Shown: positions 25,061-32,805 of the stretch, one piece after another
Position numbering within the stretch: position 1 is the stretch's first letter
How the letters are laid out: each line of letters opens with the position of its first letter
Origin: Pseudomonadota bacterium
GTDB lineage: Bacteria; Pseudomonadota; Alphaproteobacteria; Rhizobiales; Xanthobacteraceae
Length of the DNA stretch: 64,000 bases
Reading direction: 5' to 3'
Assembly: GCA_023387735.1 (NCBI GenBank)
Contig: JAEWHP010000035.1
Span: 124,001-188,000, forward strand
Made by a program: the position numbers and the translations under genes
The notes under the pieces: model-generated
What the model was told of the DNA's origin: nothing
Databases searched by the model: none
Seen by the model: only the letters and a program-made list of their open reading frames with translations

Positions 25061-25852
25061 ATGAAACGCGTGTTTCGAACCGCAGCGCTCGGCCTTGGTC
25101 TGATGACCATGACGGCAATGGCGCAGGACATGATGCGTCACGTCGACCTGTCGTCACCCGATATGGTCTCCGCCGAAATGACCCGCACGGAAGTAGAGGC
25201 TGCGCTTGCCGCCGCGACCGTCACTTCGCCGGCCGATTTCACGGGGAAGCGGCTATCCGGCCTCGATCTTTCCGGGCTCAATCTGTCCGGCGCAATTTTT
25301 CGCGCGGCGCGGCTCAACAGGACGAAGCTCGCCGGCGCACAGCTCGATCGCGCGGTGCTTGACCAGGCGTGGCTGCTCGAGGCTGACCTCACCGGCGCCA
25401 GCCTGAAAGGCGCCACTCTGTTCGCCTCTCAGATGGCGCGCGCCCGTCTCGACGGCGCGGATCTCGCCAGGGCGCGGGTCGCCGCCGACCTGAGCGGCGC
25501 GAGCCTCGTGGGCGCCTCGATCGCTGATGCGAATCTCGGCGCCGACATGCGTAATCAGTCGATGGGCCTGATGCGCGCGGTGCTGAAGTCAGCCAATCTC
25601 GAACGGCTGGATGCGCGCGGCGCTGATCTATCCCGCGTCGATCTCGAATTCGCCGTTCTGAAAGGCGCCAACCTGACGGGCGCTTCGCTCAAGGGCGCCC
25701 AGCTCGGCGGAGCCGACCTGACCGGCATTACGACGATCGAAACGGATTTCGACGGCGCCGACGTTGATTCAGCAAAGTTGATCGCGCCAATCGGGCTCGA
25801 CCGGGCCAGAAATTTCGACAAGGTGAAAAACCGGGAACGCCTGATAAGGTGA
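25061..25852 (+). CDS. Exported pentapeptide-repeat protein
   Basis: Protein of 263 aa with a signal peptide (1-22) followed by about 25 pentapeptide units of the A(D/N)LXX type, for example L-S-G-L-D-L-S-G-L-N-L-S-G-A and A-D-L-T-G-A-S-L-K-G-A-T-L. These form a right-handed quadrilateral beta helix. The run is interrupted around residues 160-175 (A-D-M-R-N-Q-S-M). ATG at 25061 has GGAG at the correct distance. It sits downstream of the NitT/TauT transporter and may belong to the same unit; role unknown, probably a periplasmic binding or scaffold protein. Confidence 0.87.
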   Translation: MKRVFRTAALGLGLMTMTAMAQDMMRHVDLSSPDMVSAEMTRTEVEAALAAATVTSPADFTGKRLSGLDLSGLNLSGAIFRAARLNRTKLAGAQLDRAVLDQAWLLEADLTGASLKGATLFASQMARARLDGADLARARVAADLSGASLVGASIADANLGADMRNQSMGLMRAVLKSANLERLDARGADLSRVDLEFAVLKGANLTGASLKGAQLGGADLTGITTIETDFDGADVDSAKLIAPIGLDRARNFDKVKNRERLIR

Positions 25853-25899
25853 TCAAGGCATCAAGTTCGCCGTGGAACCGCCAAGGGGAGGTTTGAGCA

Positions 25900-26247
25900 A
25901 TGCGATGGATTCTGGCCGTGGCGCTGTTGTTCGCGGGCGCCGGCGATCTCGCCGCGCAGAGCAAGGGCAAGGGTATCCGGCTTTGGAACCTGACCACCGA
26001 GACAATCTCGGGCTTTCAGCTTTCGCCGGCCGGCAAGGATGCCTGGGGGCCGAACCAGACCCTGAACGACAAGGACAAGGAGGTCGACCACGACGAGCGC
26101 CTGCGGATCATGGGCGTCGAACCTGGGCAGTACGATGCCAGGGTCAGCTATCGCGACGCAAGGCAGTGCGTCGTCCGCAATATCGAAATCAAGGCCGATG
26201 CGGTGTTCTCGATCGCGGACAAGGACCTGAAGGATTGCAACAAGTAA
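25900..26247 (+). CDS. Small exported hypothetical protein
   Basis: Protein of 115 aa with a signal peptide (1-20) and a compact mature domain starting G-K-G-I-R-L-W-N-L-T-T-E-T-I and ending K-D-L-K-D-C-N-K. It has two cysteines (Q-C-V-V-R-N and the C-terminal one), consistent with one disulfide. A strong ribosome site (AAGGGGAGG) precedes the ATG, and codon use matches the surrounding genes. The family looks like a small beta-sandwich periplasmic protein; no function is known to me. Confidence 0.75.
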   Translation: MRWILAVALLFAGAGDLAAQSKGKGIRLWNLTTETISGFQLSPAGKDAWGPNQTLNDKDKEVDHDERLRIMGVEPGQYDARVSYRDARQCVVRNIEIKADAVFSIADKDLKDCNK

Positions 26248-26270
26248 TCCTTGCCGGTGAAACTTCGTCC

Positions 26271-26480
26271 TTATGCCCTGTCGTTAGGACGTGGATATTC
26301 GCAACGCCACCTGACCGCATTCCATTTCGGATGCTCGCCCGCCCATTTCGCGATGTAGGGCTGGGCAGCCATCACGCATTGTCGCGGCGAAACATCCGAC
26401 GTAAACACCAGATGGCGTTCCTCGCAGGTGGCCGGCGACAGTACGGCGCATACGGTTATGACCAAATCGATCGCATTCAT
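26271..26480 (-). CDS. Small conserved-looking hypothetical protein
   Basis: Protein of 69 aa with a weak N-terminal hydrophobic stretch (M-N-A-I-D-L-V-I-T-V-C-A-V-L), a second cysteine soon after it (A-T-C-E-E-R), and a C-terminal half with C-V-M-A-A-Q-P-Y-I-A-K-W and W-R-C-E-Y. The tryptophan and cysteine spacing and an AGGGA ribosome site support a real gene. Short exported proteins with this Q-P-Y-I-A-x-W pattern are common in Bradyrhizobium-type genomes. Function unknown. Confidence 0.6.
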   Translation of the reverse strand: MNAIDLVITVCAVLSPATCEERHLVFTSDVSPRQCVMAAQPYIAKWAGEHPKWNAVRWRCEYPRPNDRA

Positions 26481-26606
26481 GCCTCAAATCCCTAGGCTGG
26501 TTCGTGAAAGGATACCATGAAGAGCTACGCCGGCGGCAGCGCTATGTTTCACAAAAAGCCCTGAAGATCGGGTTCCCGAATACCTCGGAGGCGTCCAACT
26601 CGCGTC

Positions 26607-27473
26607 TCAAAAATTCACGCCGAAGATCAGCCGCGCCTGGTGTCGCTCGAAGTTAGTGAGATCGAGCGTCGCATTCGAGCCGGCCGGGCGTCCCCACGCC
26701 TGCGTACTCCAGGCCGCGGTCAACCGCGTGCGCCGCGACATCTGGAAATAGGCGGTTGGGCCAACGAACAGCGCCTGGCCGCCGAGTTCCTGCAGACCGA
26801 TCCCTTCGTAGTGCCGCAGGTAACGCGCCTCGCCGCCGAGGAAGAAACCCGGCCGCCATTGCACCATCAGGCCCAAGGCGGCACCAATGGTGGATTCTTG
26901 TTCGGCGGCCCGGGTAGCGACGACGCGTGTCCATTCCGGCTGGTAGGTCAGGTTGAGGGCGGCGAGCACGACGTTGGGAACAAGCTCCCGATCGAACGCC
27001 GCCGTAAATTCAGTCCCGTAGCTTCGCACCCGGGTGGCCGAGGTCTCGTCGATGCGGCTGGCGTGTTGTTCCACCGCAAAGGTAAAGCCGAATGGCGATT
27101 CGTCCCGCTCCAGAAACCGGTAGCGGAGGTCCAGGGAAACGCCCTCCCAGGACATTTGGCGCCGGTCCTCGAAGCCTGCAACGCTGCGGATGTAATGGGA
27201 TGCAAAGCTGGTTCCCAGCTCAACCCGGAGATTCCTGACCGGGACGAATTCCAGTTCGAACTCCTGGCCGCCCACCCGGTAGGTTCCGCCGTTCCTGGCA
27301 AACCGTCCGTCGGTCTGGCTCTGGAATTCGCGCTCGCCGACATTGCCGACATCGGTGCCGATCATGAAGCCGAACAGATGCTCGGTATCGATGCCCTCCG
27401 CACACACACCGCCCGGGAGCAGCGCGGCGAGACACACGACAACTGCCCGGCAAGTGTTCGAACGAATTGGCAT
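26607..27473 (-). CDS. Putative outer-membrane beta-barrel protein
   Basis: Protein of about 288 aa with a signal peptide (ending G-G-V-C-A-E) and alternating hydrophobic beta strands through the rest, closing with L-I-F-G-V-N-F; the terminal phenylalanine is the outer-membrane assembly signal. It begins D-T-E-H-L-F-G-F-M-I-G-T-D-V-G. The start is set at ATG 27473; a GTG at 27485 is in frame. No transport family was recognised. Its location between small exported proteins and pqqA makes a role in the methanol/lanthanide island possible but unproven. Confidence 0.7.
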   Translation of the reverse strand: MPIRSNTCRAVVVCLAALLPGGVCAEGIDTEHLFGFMIGTDVGNVGEREFQSQTDGRFARNGGTYRVGGQEFELEFVPVRNLRVELGTSFASHYIRSVAGFEDRRQMSWEGVSLDLRYRFLERDESPFGFTFAVEQHASRIDETSATRVRSYGTEFTAAFDRELVPNVVLAALNLTYQPEWTRVVATRAAEQESTIGAALGLMVQWRPGFFLGGEARYLRHYEGIGLQELGGQALFVGPTAYFQMSRRTRLTAAWSTQAWGRPAGSNATLDLTNFERHQARLIFGVNF

Positions 27474-27842
27474 CCACAAAGCCACGGGGATGAAATGGAA
27501 TCAAAGCGACAATACCGCTGACCGACGACGCACCCTACCATATTGCAGGCACGCGGGCGACGAATCGGAGCGCGTGGCCATACAGCCCGATTGGAATTCT
27601 CGAAGCGCCCCCAGTTCGTGTCCCGGGCGCCGCGCGGCGCGCCGTGACGCGACGCAGGGCCAGGCGGCGCTGCACAGCGTTCTGCACGCGGCAACTGGCG
27701 ACGATTGATCTATTTCAGTGAGGGCCCTGAAGGCTGATCTTGAAATCTCGAACCGGTCGGCTCGAACCTGACGTCCGCCCGGCCCGTAGCGACACAGCGC
27801 CAGAGCCGGGCAGATCGTTCCGATGCAGTCTTACTTACTTGC
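27474..27842. other. Intergenic region without a supported gene
   Basis: About 370 nt between the outer-membrane protein gene and pqqA. The frames that stay open here lack ribosome sites and recognisable protein character. It should contain the promoter for the outer-membrane protein gene and the end of the pqqA transcript. A short TTACTTGC tandem repeat (27831-27850) runs over the pqqA stop codon. Confidence 0.6.
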
Positions 27843-27923
27843 TTACTTGCGCGCTGCGCAGGCGTACATGTTGATTTCCATGCCCACCGGCACTTCGACA
27901 ATCTTCGGAGTCTTCCAAGTCAT
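27843..27923 (-). CDS. pqqA: PqqA, precursor peptide of the redox cofactor PQQ
   Basis: A 26-codon gene. The peptide starts M-T-W-K-T-P and has E at position 16 and Y at position 20 in the context G-M-E-I-N-M-Y, the invariant E-x3-Y pair that PqqE and later enzymes cross-link to make PQQ. N-terminal W and the V-G-M-E stretch match known PqqA peptides. It has an excellent ribosome site (GGGAGGAC, 27926-27935 region). No pqqB-E genes are in the window, so this is a stand-alone copy near xoxF, supplying cofactor precursor in step with the dehydrogenase. Confidence 0.88.
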   Translation of the reverse strand: MTWKTPKIVEVPVGMEINMYACAARK

Positions 27924-28140
27924 CGGGTCCTCCCAACAAGCTAGTCTGGCGCGATGCTCGCGCCGCGGCTGAACCTATGGTTCTGGCGGACGTAGCGCAA
28001 GTGCGGAACAGCCACTCGGCGTCCGTTGTGTGCTGCGATACTTCGCTCCAGGACAAGTCCGCTTCGCTCCCAGTCAAAGCGCTGCAATGAAAGCGTCGCG
28101 TTGCCATGCCTTCCGTCGCGCGAGGCAGTCAGGCACGTGC

Positions 28141-28467
28141 TCAGCAGTCCTTGTCGGCCACCTTCGCGTCAGGCTTGGCGCCCTGCGCCTCCTGCGCCGC
28201 GGTCGGCTGACCTTGCATCTGCTTCTGAACGTCCTGCGAGGAAGCAGCTGCATCGCCGGCGGCGCGATTCATCGCACCGGTCGGCGGATGTTCCTTTTCC
28301 GAAGCCATGCCGGTTGTCGTCTGGCTGCTGCCGGTTGATGCAGGTCCGGAACCCGCGTCCTTCAGGTTTGCGGCGCGGCCGCCGCTGTCGCAGGGACCGG
28401 CGAATGCGCTGCCGGCATTAAGGCCGACCAGGGTGCAAACCGCGAGAATGAGTATTTTCGTTTTCAT
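28141..28467 (-). CDS. Small exported Ala/Gln/Lys-rich hypothetical protein
   Basis: Protein of 108 aa with a clear signal peptide (M-K-T-K-I-L-I-L-A-V-C-T, cleaved after A-F-A) and a low-complexity hydrophilic mature part, with cysteines only at P-C-D-S-G near the start and as the last residue. The ATG at 28467 has AAAGGAG eight bases upstream; a longer frame to 28521 adds implausible sequence. Probably periplasmic and disordered. Similar short proteins are common in Bradyrhizobium; no function known. Confidence 0.7.
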   Translation of the reverse strand: MKTKILILAVCTLVGLNAGSAFAGPCDSGGRAANLKDAGSGPASTGSSQTTTGMASEKEHPPTGAMNRAAGDAAASSQDVQKQMQGQPTAAQEAQGAKPDAKVADKDC

Positions 28468-28624
28468 CTGCTTCTCCTTTGCTCCCGGCACGCGTGCCCC
28501 GGCGCAGCAGGACGAACGCAAAACCGATCAGGAAGCTGCAGGTTCCGGGTGGCCGACGAAATCTCGCTGTTGTCTAATCGGGCACGCGAATATTTCGCGA
28601 TCACAAACCGGATGCGAGGCCGTC

Positions 28625-28879
28625 ATGCGATCATGGTCCACAGGCACAATCGGCGCAGTCCTCGCGATCTGCCTCGCATTGCCGGCAACCGCCGAGGAAA
28701 GTTCGCGGCGCGGCGAAGCGGCACCGGCTTCCGCCAGCTCCCCGGCAGCGCTGACCGGAAAGGAGCGCCTCGGCCGGAAGTGGAACGACGAACAGCGAAT
28801 CGACAACTGCAACGTGCCGGTCGAGAAGCGAGGCTCGAAGCCGCGACCGAGCGTCTGCCCAAATGCGCCGATGGGTTGA
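28625..28879 (+). CDS. Small exported hypothetical protein
   Basis: Protein of 84 aa with a signal peptide (1-23, ending A-T-A-E-E). The conserved-looking core is G-R-K-W-N-D-E-Q-R-I-D-N-C-N-V-P, followed by a basic Pro-rich tail with a second cysteine. Divergent from the 108-aa exported protein. The W-N-D-E-Q-R-I-D-N-C-x-V-P pattern is one I recognise from small rhizobial periplasmic proteins, without a known role. Confidence 0.68.
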   Translation: MRSWSTGTIGAVLAICLALPATAEESSRRGEAAPASASSPAALTGKERLGRKWNDEQRIDNCNVPVEKRGSKPRPSVCPNAPMG

Positions 28880-28937
28880 TCGCGCCTTGCGCGCCGCCGG
28901 GCTGCACCAGCAAACACGTGACCGTTGCTGCCTGGAT

Positions 28938-29906
28938 CTAGGAAGCGTCGGACGACGAGATGCCGTGCTGCGCCTTGTGGATCGAAGACGGCACGATTCC
29001 GAAATACTTGCGGAACACCCGGCTGAAGTGTGAGGAGCTCGAGAAGCCCCACGAAAATGCGACATCCGTGACCGTCTTGCCGGCATGCGTCTCCAGTTCG
29101 TGGCGGCAGTTCTGCAGGCGCGCGTGCCAGATATAATCGCTGACGGTCATGCCGCGGTCGCTGAACAGCATGTGCAGGTAGCGCTTGGTGCAGCCGAGGG
29201 CCGAGGAAATCTGGTCGATGCACAGATCCGGATCGCGCAGATGTTCGCGGATGAAAGCCTGCGCGCGGATATACATCGCCTCGGGACCACCGCGATCGAA
29301 CGTCGCGTCCGCCTCGCGCAGCGGCAGCAGCAACAGATCGATCAGCGAGTCGGCGACGACGACGGCATTGTTCGGCGACAATCGCGCAGCCTGGTCGAAC
29401 GCGGCATGCACGAAGTCGTGGGCGATGCGACCGGTACCGGTGCGTGCCGAAAGCTTGCAGGCCGACATCTTCGCGGTGTGAAAGCCGCGCTCCTGCAGCA
29501 ACGCCTTCGGCACGATGACGACCTCATGCCGCGTCAGCGCGGGGCTGATGATCGTGTGCGGACAGGATACATCATAGGCCAGGCAATCGCCGGGCATCAG
29601 TTCGAAGCGCCGGCCCTCCTGCTCGAAGTAGGACGTTCCATGCGTCTGGAACAGGATCTTGACGTAGGGGTGTTCGCTCGATTTCGCACGCGACACCGTG
29701 TGCGCGATGCGGTGCTGGCTGACTTCGATCTGGCAGAGCTTCAACTTCGAAACGGTGGTGTAGTTGACCCGCGCTTCGAGCGTCGACGCCTTCAGCGGGT
29801 CGATGTCGAACTGGCCGCAGAGATCCGTCAGCGCTTCTGACCAGCACTGAATCTGCTTCTTCGGCGATAAACCGGAGGTAGTGAGCGAGTGGACCGTGTC
29901 AGACAT
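28938..29906 (-). CDS. AraC-family transcriptional regulator divergent from xoxF
   Basis: Protein of about 322 aa. The N-terminal half is a cupin-like AraC_binding_2 domain (Y-F-E-Q-E-G-R-R-F-E-L-M-P-G-D-C-L-A-Y-D), and the C-terminal 100 residues carry the AraC/XylS double helix-turn-helix (I-D-Q-I-S-S-A-L-G-C-T-K-R-Y-L-H and V-T-D-V-A-F-S-W-G-F-S-S-S-S-H-F-S-R-V-F-R). ATG at 29906 chosen over a GTG at 29984. Divergence from xoxF over 435 nt suggests it controls the methanol dehydrogenase operon. Confidence 0.9.
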   Translation of the reverse strand: MSDTVHSLTTSGLSPKKQIQCWSEALTDLCGQFDIDPLKASTLEARVNYTTVSKLKLCQIEVSQHRIAHTVSRAKSSEHPYVKILFQTHGTSYFEQEGRRFELMPGDCLAYDVSCPHTIISPALTRHEVVIVPKALLQERGFHTAKMSACKLSARTGTGRIAHDFVHAAFDQAARLSPNNAVVVADSLIDLLLLPLREADATFDRGGPEAMYIRAQAFIREHLRDPDLCIDQISSALGCTKRYLHMLFSDRGMTVSDYIWHARLQNCRHELETHAGKTVTDVAFSWGFSSSSHFSRVFRKYFGIVPSSIHKAQHGISSSDAS

Positions 29907-30341
29907 TTCCAGCCACCGATTCGAGGGTACTTGAATTCGAGAAAGTAAGTGTGGCCCGACTGTGGCCCGCGAAAGATCGGTCACGGTGAAGCGGCATCCA
30001 CCTCAATTGAAAGCAGTCGTTTGAGCAGTCGTTGTTGCCTTAGCAACGTATGTCCCGGCATCCACTTCATAATCCTCTGACTTAGTTTCCGCGCCGTCAA
30101 GGGAAACCTCGCCACGGCGATGACACAGGCGATCCGCCGGCTCGCTTCATTGCAGTGCCGCATGATGTCCGCGTCAGGGTCGTGTGCGGCTGGAAGCCAG
30201 AAAGTTCGTCGCGGTTCGCTTTGGAGCAAATGCCCTTCCCTCTTGGGCAAGTTTCCCATGACCGAACGGGATACGGTGCGGGACAAAATGGAACGTGGGC
30301 CGTCTCGACGGAACCCGGGAATTCACCAGTGGGAGGATGCA
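29907..30341. promoter_or_regulatory. Divergent control region between the AraC regulator and xoxF
   Basis: A 435-nt region with no supported gene. The frame that is open on the minus strand (29981-30286) has no ribosome site or recognisable protein character. The interesting content is a direct repeat AGCAGTCGTT at 30012-30021 and 30024-30033 (12-nt period) followed by the small inverted repeat GTTGC-CTTA-GCAAC at 30034-30047. These are candidate regulator sites roughly 300 nt upstream of xoxF. A GGGAGG ribosome site precedes the xoxF ATG. Confidence 0.5.
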
Positions 30342-32147
30342 ATGCGCAAAGTGCTGATAGCAACTTGTCTTGGCTCCTTGGCGGCGCTTACGGCAGGCGC
30401 GGCCATAGCCAACGACGAATTGATCAAGATGTCGCAGAACCCGAAGGACTGGGTGCAGCCGGCGGGTGACTACGCCAATACGCGCTTTTCGAAGCTCAAC
30501 CAGATCACCGCGGCGAACGTGGGAAAACTGCAGGTGGCCTGGACGTTCTCGACCGGCGTGCTGCGCGGCCACGAGGGCGGACCGCTCGTCATCGGCAACA
30601 TGATGTACGTCCACACGCCGTTCCCGAACAAGGTCTATGCTCTTGACCTATCCAAGGACAACCAGATCGTCTGGAAGTACGAACCCAAGCAGGATCCCAA
30701 CGTCATCCCGGTGATGTGCTGCGACACGGTCAACCGCGGCGTGGCCTATGGCGACGGCAAGATCTTCCTGCACCAGGCCGACACCACCCTGGTGGCGCTC
30801 GACGCCAAGACCGGCAAGGTGGAATGGTCGAGCAAGAACGGCGATCCCAGCAAGGGCGCGACCGGAACTTCCGCACCGCTCGTCGTCAAGGACAAGGTCC
30901 TGATCGGCATCTCCGGCGGCGAGTTCGGCGTGCAGTGTCACGTCACCGCCTACGACATCAAATCCGGCAAGCAGGTCTGGCGTGCCTTCTCCAGCGGTCC
31001 GGACGAACAGCTCCTGGTCGACCCTGTGAAGACGACCGACCTCGGCAAGCCGATCGGCAAGGATTCCAGCATCAAGACCTGGCAGGGCGACCAGTGGAAG
31101 ATCGGCGGCGGCTGCACATGGGGCTGGCTGTCCTATGATCCCGCGCTGAACCTCGTCTACTACGGCTCGGGCAACCCCTCGACCTGGAATCCGAAACAGC
31201 GGCCGGGCGACAACAAGTGGTCGATGACCATCTTCGCGCGCAACGCAGACGATGGAATGGCCAAGTGGGTCTACCAGATGACGCCCCACGACGAGTGGGA
31301 CTATGACGGCGTCAACGAAATGATCCTCACCGATCAGCAGGTCAACGGCCAGAATCGCAAGCTGCTCACTCACTTCGATCGCAACGGCCTCGCCTATACG
31401 ATGGACCGCGAGACCGGTGAGTTGCTGGTCGCCGAGAAGTACGATCCGAAGGTCAACTGGACCACCGGCGTCGACATGAACAAGAGTTCGCCGACCTACG
31501 GACGTCCCAAGGTCGTCGATCAGTACTCGACCGAAAAGGGCGGCGAGGACAAGAACACCAAGGGCATCTGCCCGGCAGCCCTCGGCACCAAGGACCAGCA
31601 ACCGGCCACCTATTCGCCGGATACGCAGCTGTTCTACGTGCCGACCAACCACGTCTGCATGGACTACGAGCCGTTCAAGGTGAGCTACACCGCGGGCCAG
31701 CCCTATGTCGGGGCGACGCTGTCGATGTATCCGCCCCCCGGCGAGAGCCATATGGGCAACTTCATCGCCTGGGACAACAAGACCGGCAAGATCGTCTGGT
31801 CGAACCCGGAGCCGTTCTCGGTGTGGTCGGGTGCGCTCGCCACCGCCGGCGGCGTGGTGTTCTACGGAACGCTCGAAGGCTACCTCAAGGCAGTCGATGC
31901 CAAGACGGGCAAGGAGCTCTACAAGTTCAAGACCCCGTCCGGCATCATCGGCAACGTCAACACCTATGAGCGGGATGGCCGGCAGTACGTCGCAGTGCTG
32001 TCCGGCGTCGGTGGCTGGGCGGGCATCGGGCTCGCGGCCGGCCTGACCGATCCGACCGCCGGCCTCGGTGCCGTCGGCGGCTATGCCGCGCTGAGCAACT
32101 ACACTGCGCTCGGCGGCACGCTGACTGTGTTCGCACTGCCTCAGTAG
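30342..32147 (+). CDS. xoxF: Lanthanide-dependent PQQ methanol dehydrogenase XoxF
   Basis: Periplasmic quinoprotein of 601 aa with a signal peptide (about 1-23). It oxidises methanol to formaldehyde using PQQ and a lanthanide. The eight-bladed propeller is full length. Diagnostic residues: adjacent cysteines 126-127 (V-M-C-C-D), metal ligands Glu194 (G-G-E-F-G-V), Asn278 (G-S-G-N-P) and catalytic Asp320 in P-H-D-E-W-D-Y-D-G. The second aspartate, Asp322, is Ala in calcium MxaF enzymes and marks lanthanide use. The ATG at 30342 follows GGGAGG. First gene of the xoxF-xoxG-flhA-gfa run. Confidence 0.96.
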   Translation: MRKVLIATCLGSLAALTAGAAIANDELIKMSQNPKDWVQPAGDYANTRFSKLNQITAANVGKLQVAWTFSTGVLRGHEGGPLVIGNMMYVHTPFPNKVYALDLSKDNQIVWKYEPKQDPNVIPVMCCDTVNRGVAYGDGKIFLHQADTTLVALDAKTGKVEWSSKNGDPSKGATGTSAPLVVKDKVLIGISGGEFGVQCHVTAYDIKSGKQVWRAFSSGPDEQLLVDPVKTTDLGKPIGKDSSIKTWQGDQWKIGGGCTWGWLSYDPALNLVYYGSGNPSTWNPKQRPGDNKWSMTIFARNADDGMAKWVYQMTPHDEWDYDGVNEMILTDQQVNGQNRKLLTHFDRNGLAYTMDRETGELLVAEKYDPKVNWTTGVDMNKSSPTYGRPKVVDQYSTEKGGEDKNTKGICPAALGTKDQQPATYSPDTQLFYVPTNHVCMDYEPFKVSYTAGQPYVGATLSMYPPPGESHMGNFIAWDNKTGKIVWSNPEPFSVWSGALATAGGVVFYGTLEGYLKAVDAKTGKELYKFKTPSGIIGNVNTYERDGRQYVAVLSGVGGWAGIGLAAGLTDPTAGLGAVGGYAALSNYTALGGTLTVFALPQ

Positions 32148-32160
32148 GCTGAGCCAAACT

Positions 32161-32197
32161 CGAACCGGCGCATGGAACTGCTCCATGCGCCGGTTCG
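32161..32197 (+). terminator. Perfect 16-bp hairpin between xoxF and xoxG (no U tract)
   Basis: The sequence CGAACCGGCGCATGGA (32161-32176), a 5-nt loop, and its exact complement (32182-32197) form a very stable hairpin 13 nt after the xoxF stop. It is followed by CCTCTC rather than a run of T, so it is not a classic Rho-independent terminator. It more likely stabilises the xoxF mRNA 3' end or lets only part of transcription reach xoxG. It also buries the ATG at 32172, which argues against that codon as the xoxG start. Confidence 0.8.
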
Positions 32198-32225
32198 CCT
32201 CTCACCGAACTTCGAGGACAAGCTC

Positions 32226-32732
32226 TTGCGTACAGTCTGGCTGGTGGGTGCTGCGATGATCGTCGTGGTATCAGGAGGAATTGCTTTCGCCGAGAACGCG
32301 GGCGATGCGGCTGCCGTCAAGTCCGAAGACGGGAAGTATTTTGACAAGGAGGGCAATCCGACCTTCAAGGTTGCAGCCGACGGTACGGTGGATTGGTACA
32401 CCTACTCCGGATACCGCCGCTATCACTCGGAATGCCACGTGTGCCACGGCCCCGACGGGATGGGATCGACCTACGCCCCTGCCCTCATGGATTCGCTCAA
32501 GACCATGGGCTACGGCGATTTCGTCGGCGTGGTCGCGAGCGGCAGAACGAACGGCAACTCCGTCATGCCGGCGCTCGGCGATAATCCGAACGTCGCCTGC
32601 TACATGGACGACATCTACATCTATCTGCGTGCCCGTGCCAACGACGCCATCGGGCGCGTGCGGCCGGCCAAGAAGGAAGACAAGCCGGACGCCTACACCC
32701 AGGCGGAGAACACCTGCATGGGCAAGAAATGA
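32226..32732 (+). CDS. xoxG: Cytochrome c(L)-type electron acceptor of XoxF (XoxG)
   Basis: Periplasmic cytochrome of about 168 aa with one haem site C-H-V-C-H near residue 71 and a signal peptide ending A-F-A-E-N. It takes electrons from reduced PQQ in XoxF. The start is most likely TTG at 32226, which begins the signal peptide and has GAGGA at a proper distance; the ATG at 32172 lies inside the hairpin. The segment V-D-W-Y-T-Y-S-G-Y-R-R-Y-H-S-E ahead of the haem motif matches the XoxG type. A distal cysteine pair (N-V-A-C-Y and N-T-C-M-G) may form a disulfide. Confidence 0.9.
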   Translation: MRTVWLVGAAMIVVVSGGIAFAENAGDAAAVKSEDGKYFDKEGNPTFKVAADGTVDWYTYSGYRRYHSECHVCHGPDGMGSTYAPALMDSLKTMGYGDFVGVVASGRTNGNSVMPALGDNPNVACYMDDIYIYLRARANDAIGRVRPAKKEDKPDAYTQAENTCMGKK

Positions 32733-32805
32733 TCCTTCGAGACCTGCAAGGGGCTGCTCACGCCACCTTCCCTTGGCGGCTCGAAAAGCGAGAGTGGAGT
32801 TGAGA

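Noticed and set aside
28141..28467. The small exported protein as a lanmodulin
   Set aside because: No EF-hand loops (D-x-D-x-D pattern) are present; the sequence is low complexity.
29981..30286. A 101-codon frame upstream of xoxF
   Set aside because: No ribosome site, no signal peptide or domain, and it lies in the divergent control region.
32161..32197. Reading the xoxF-xoxG hairpin as a full Rho-independent terminator
   Set aside because: There is no T run after the stem, and xoxG and flhA continue on the same strand.
32172..32225. ATG at 32172 as the start of xoxG
   Set aside because: The codon is inside a perfect 16-bp hairpin, lacks a ribosome site, and adds residues ahead of a normal signal peptide.
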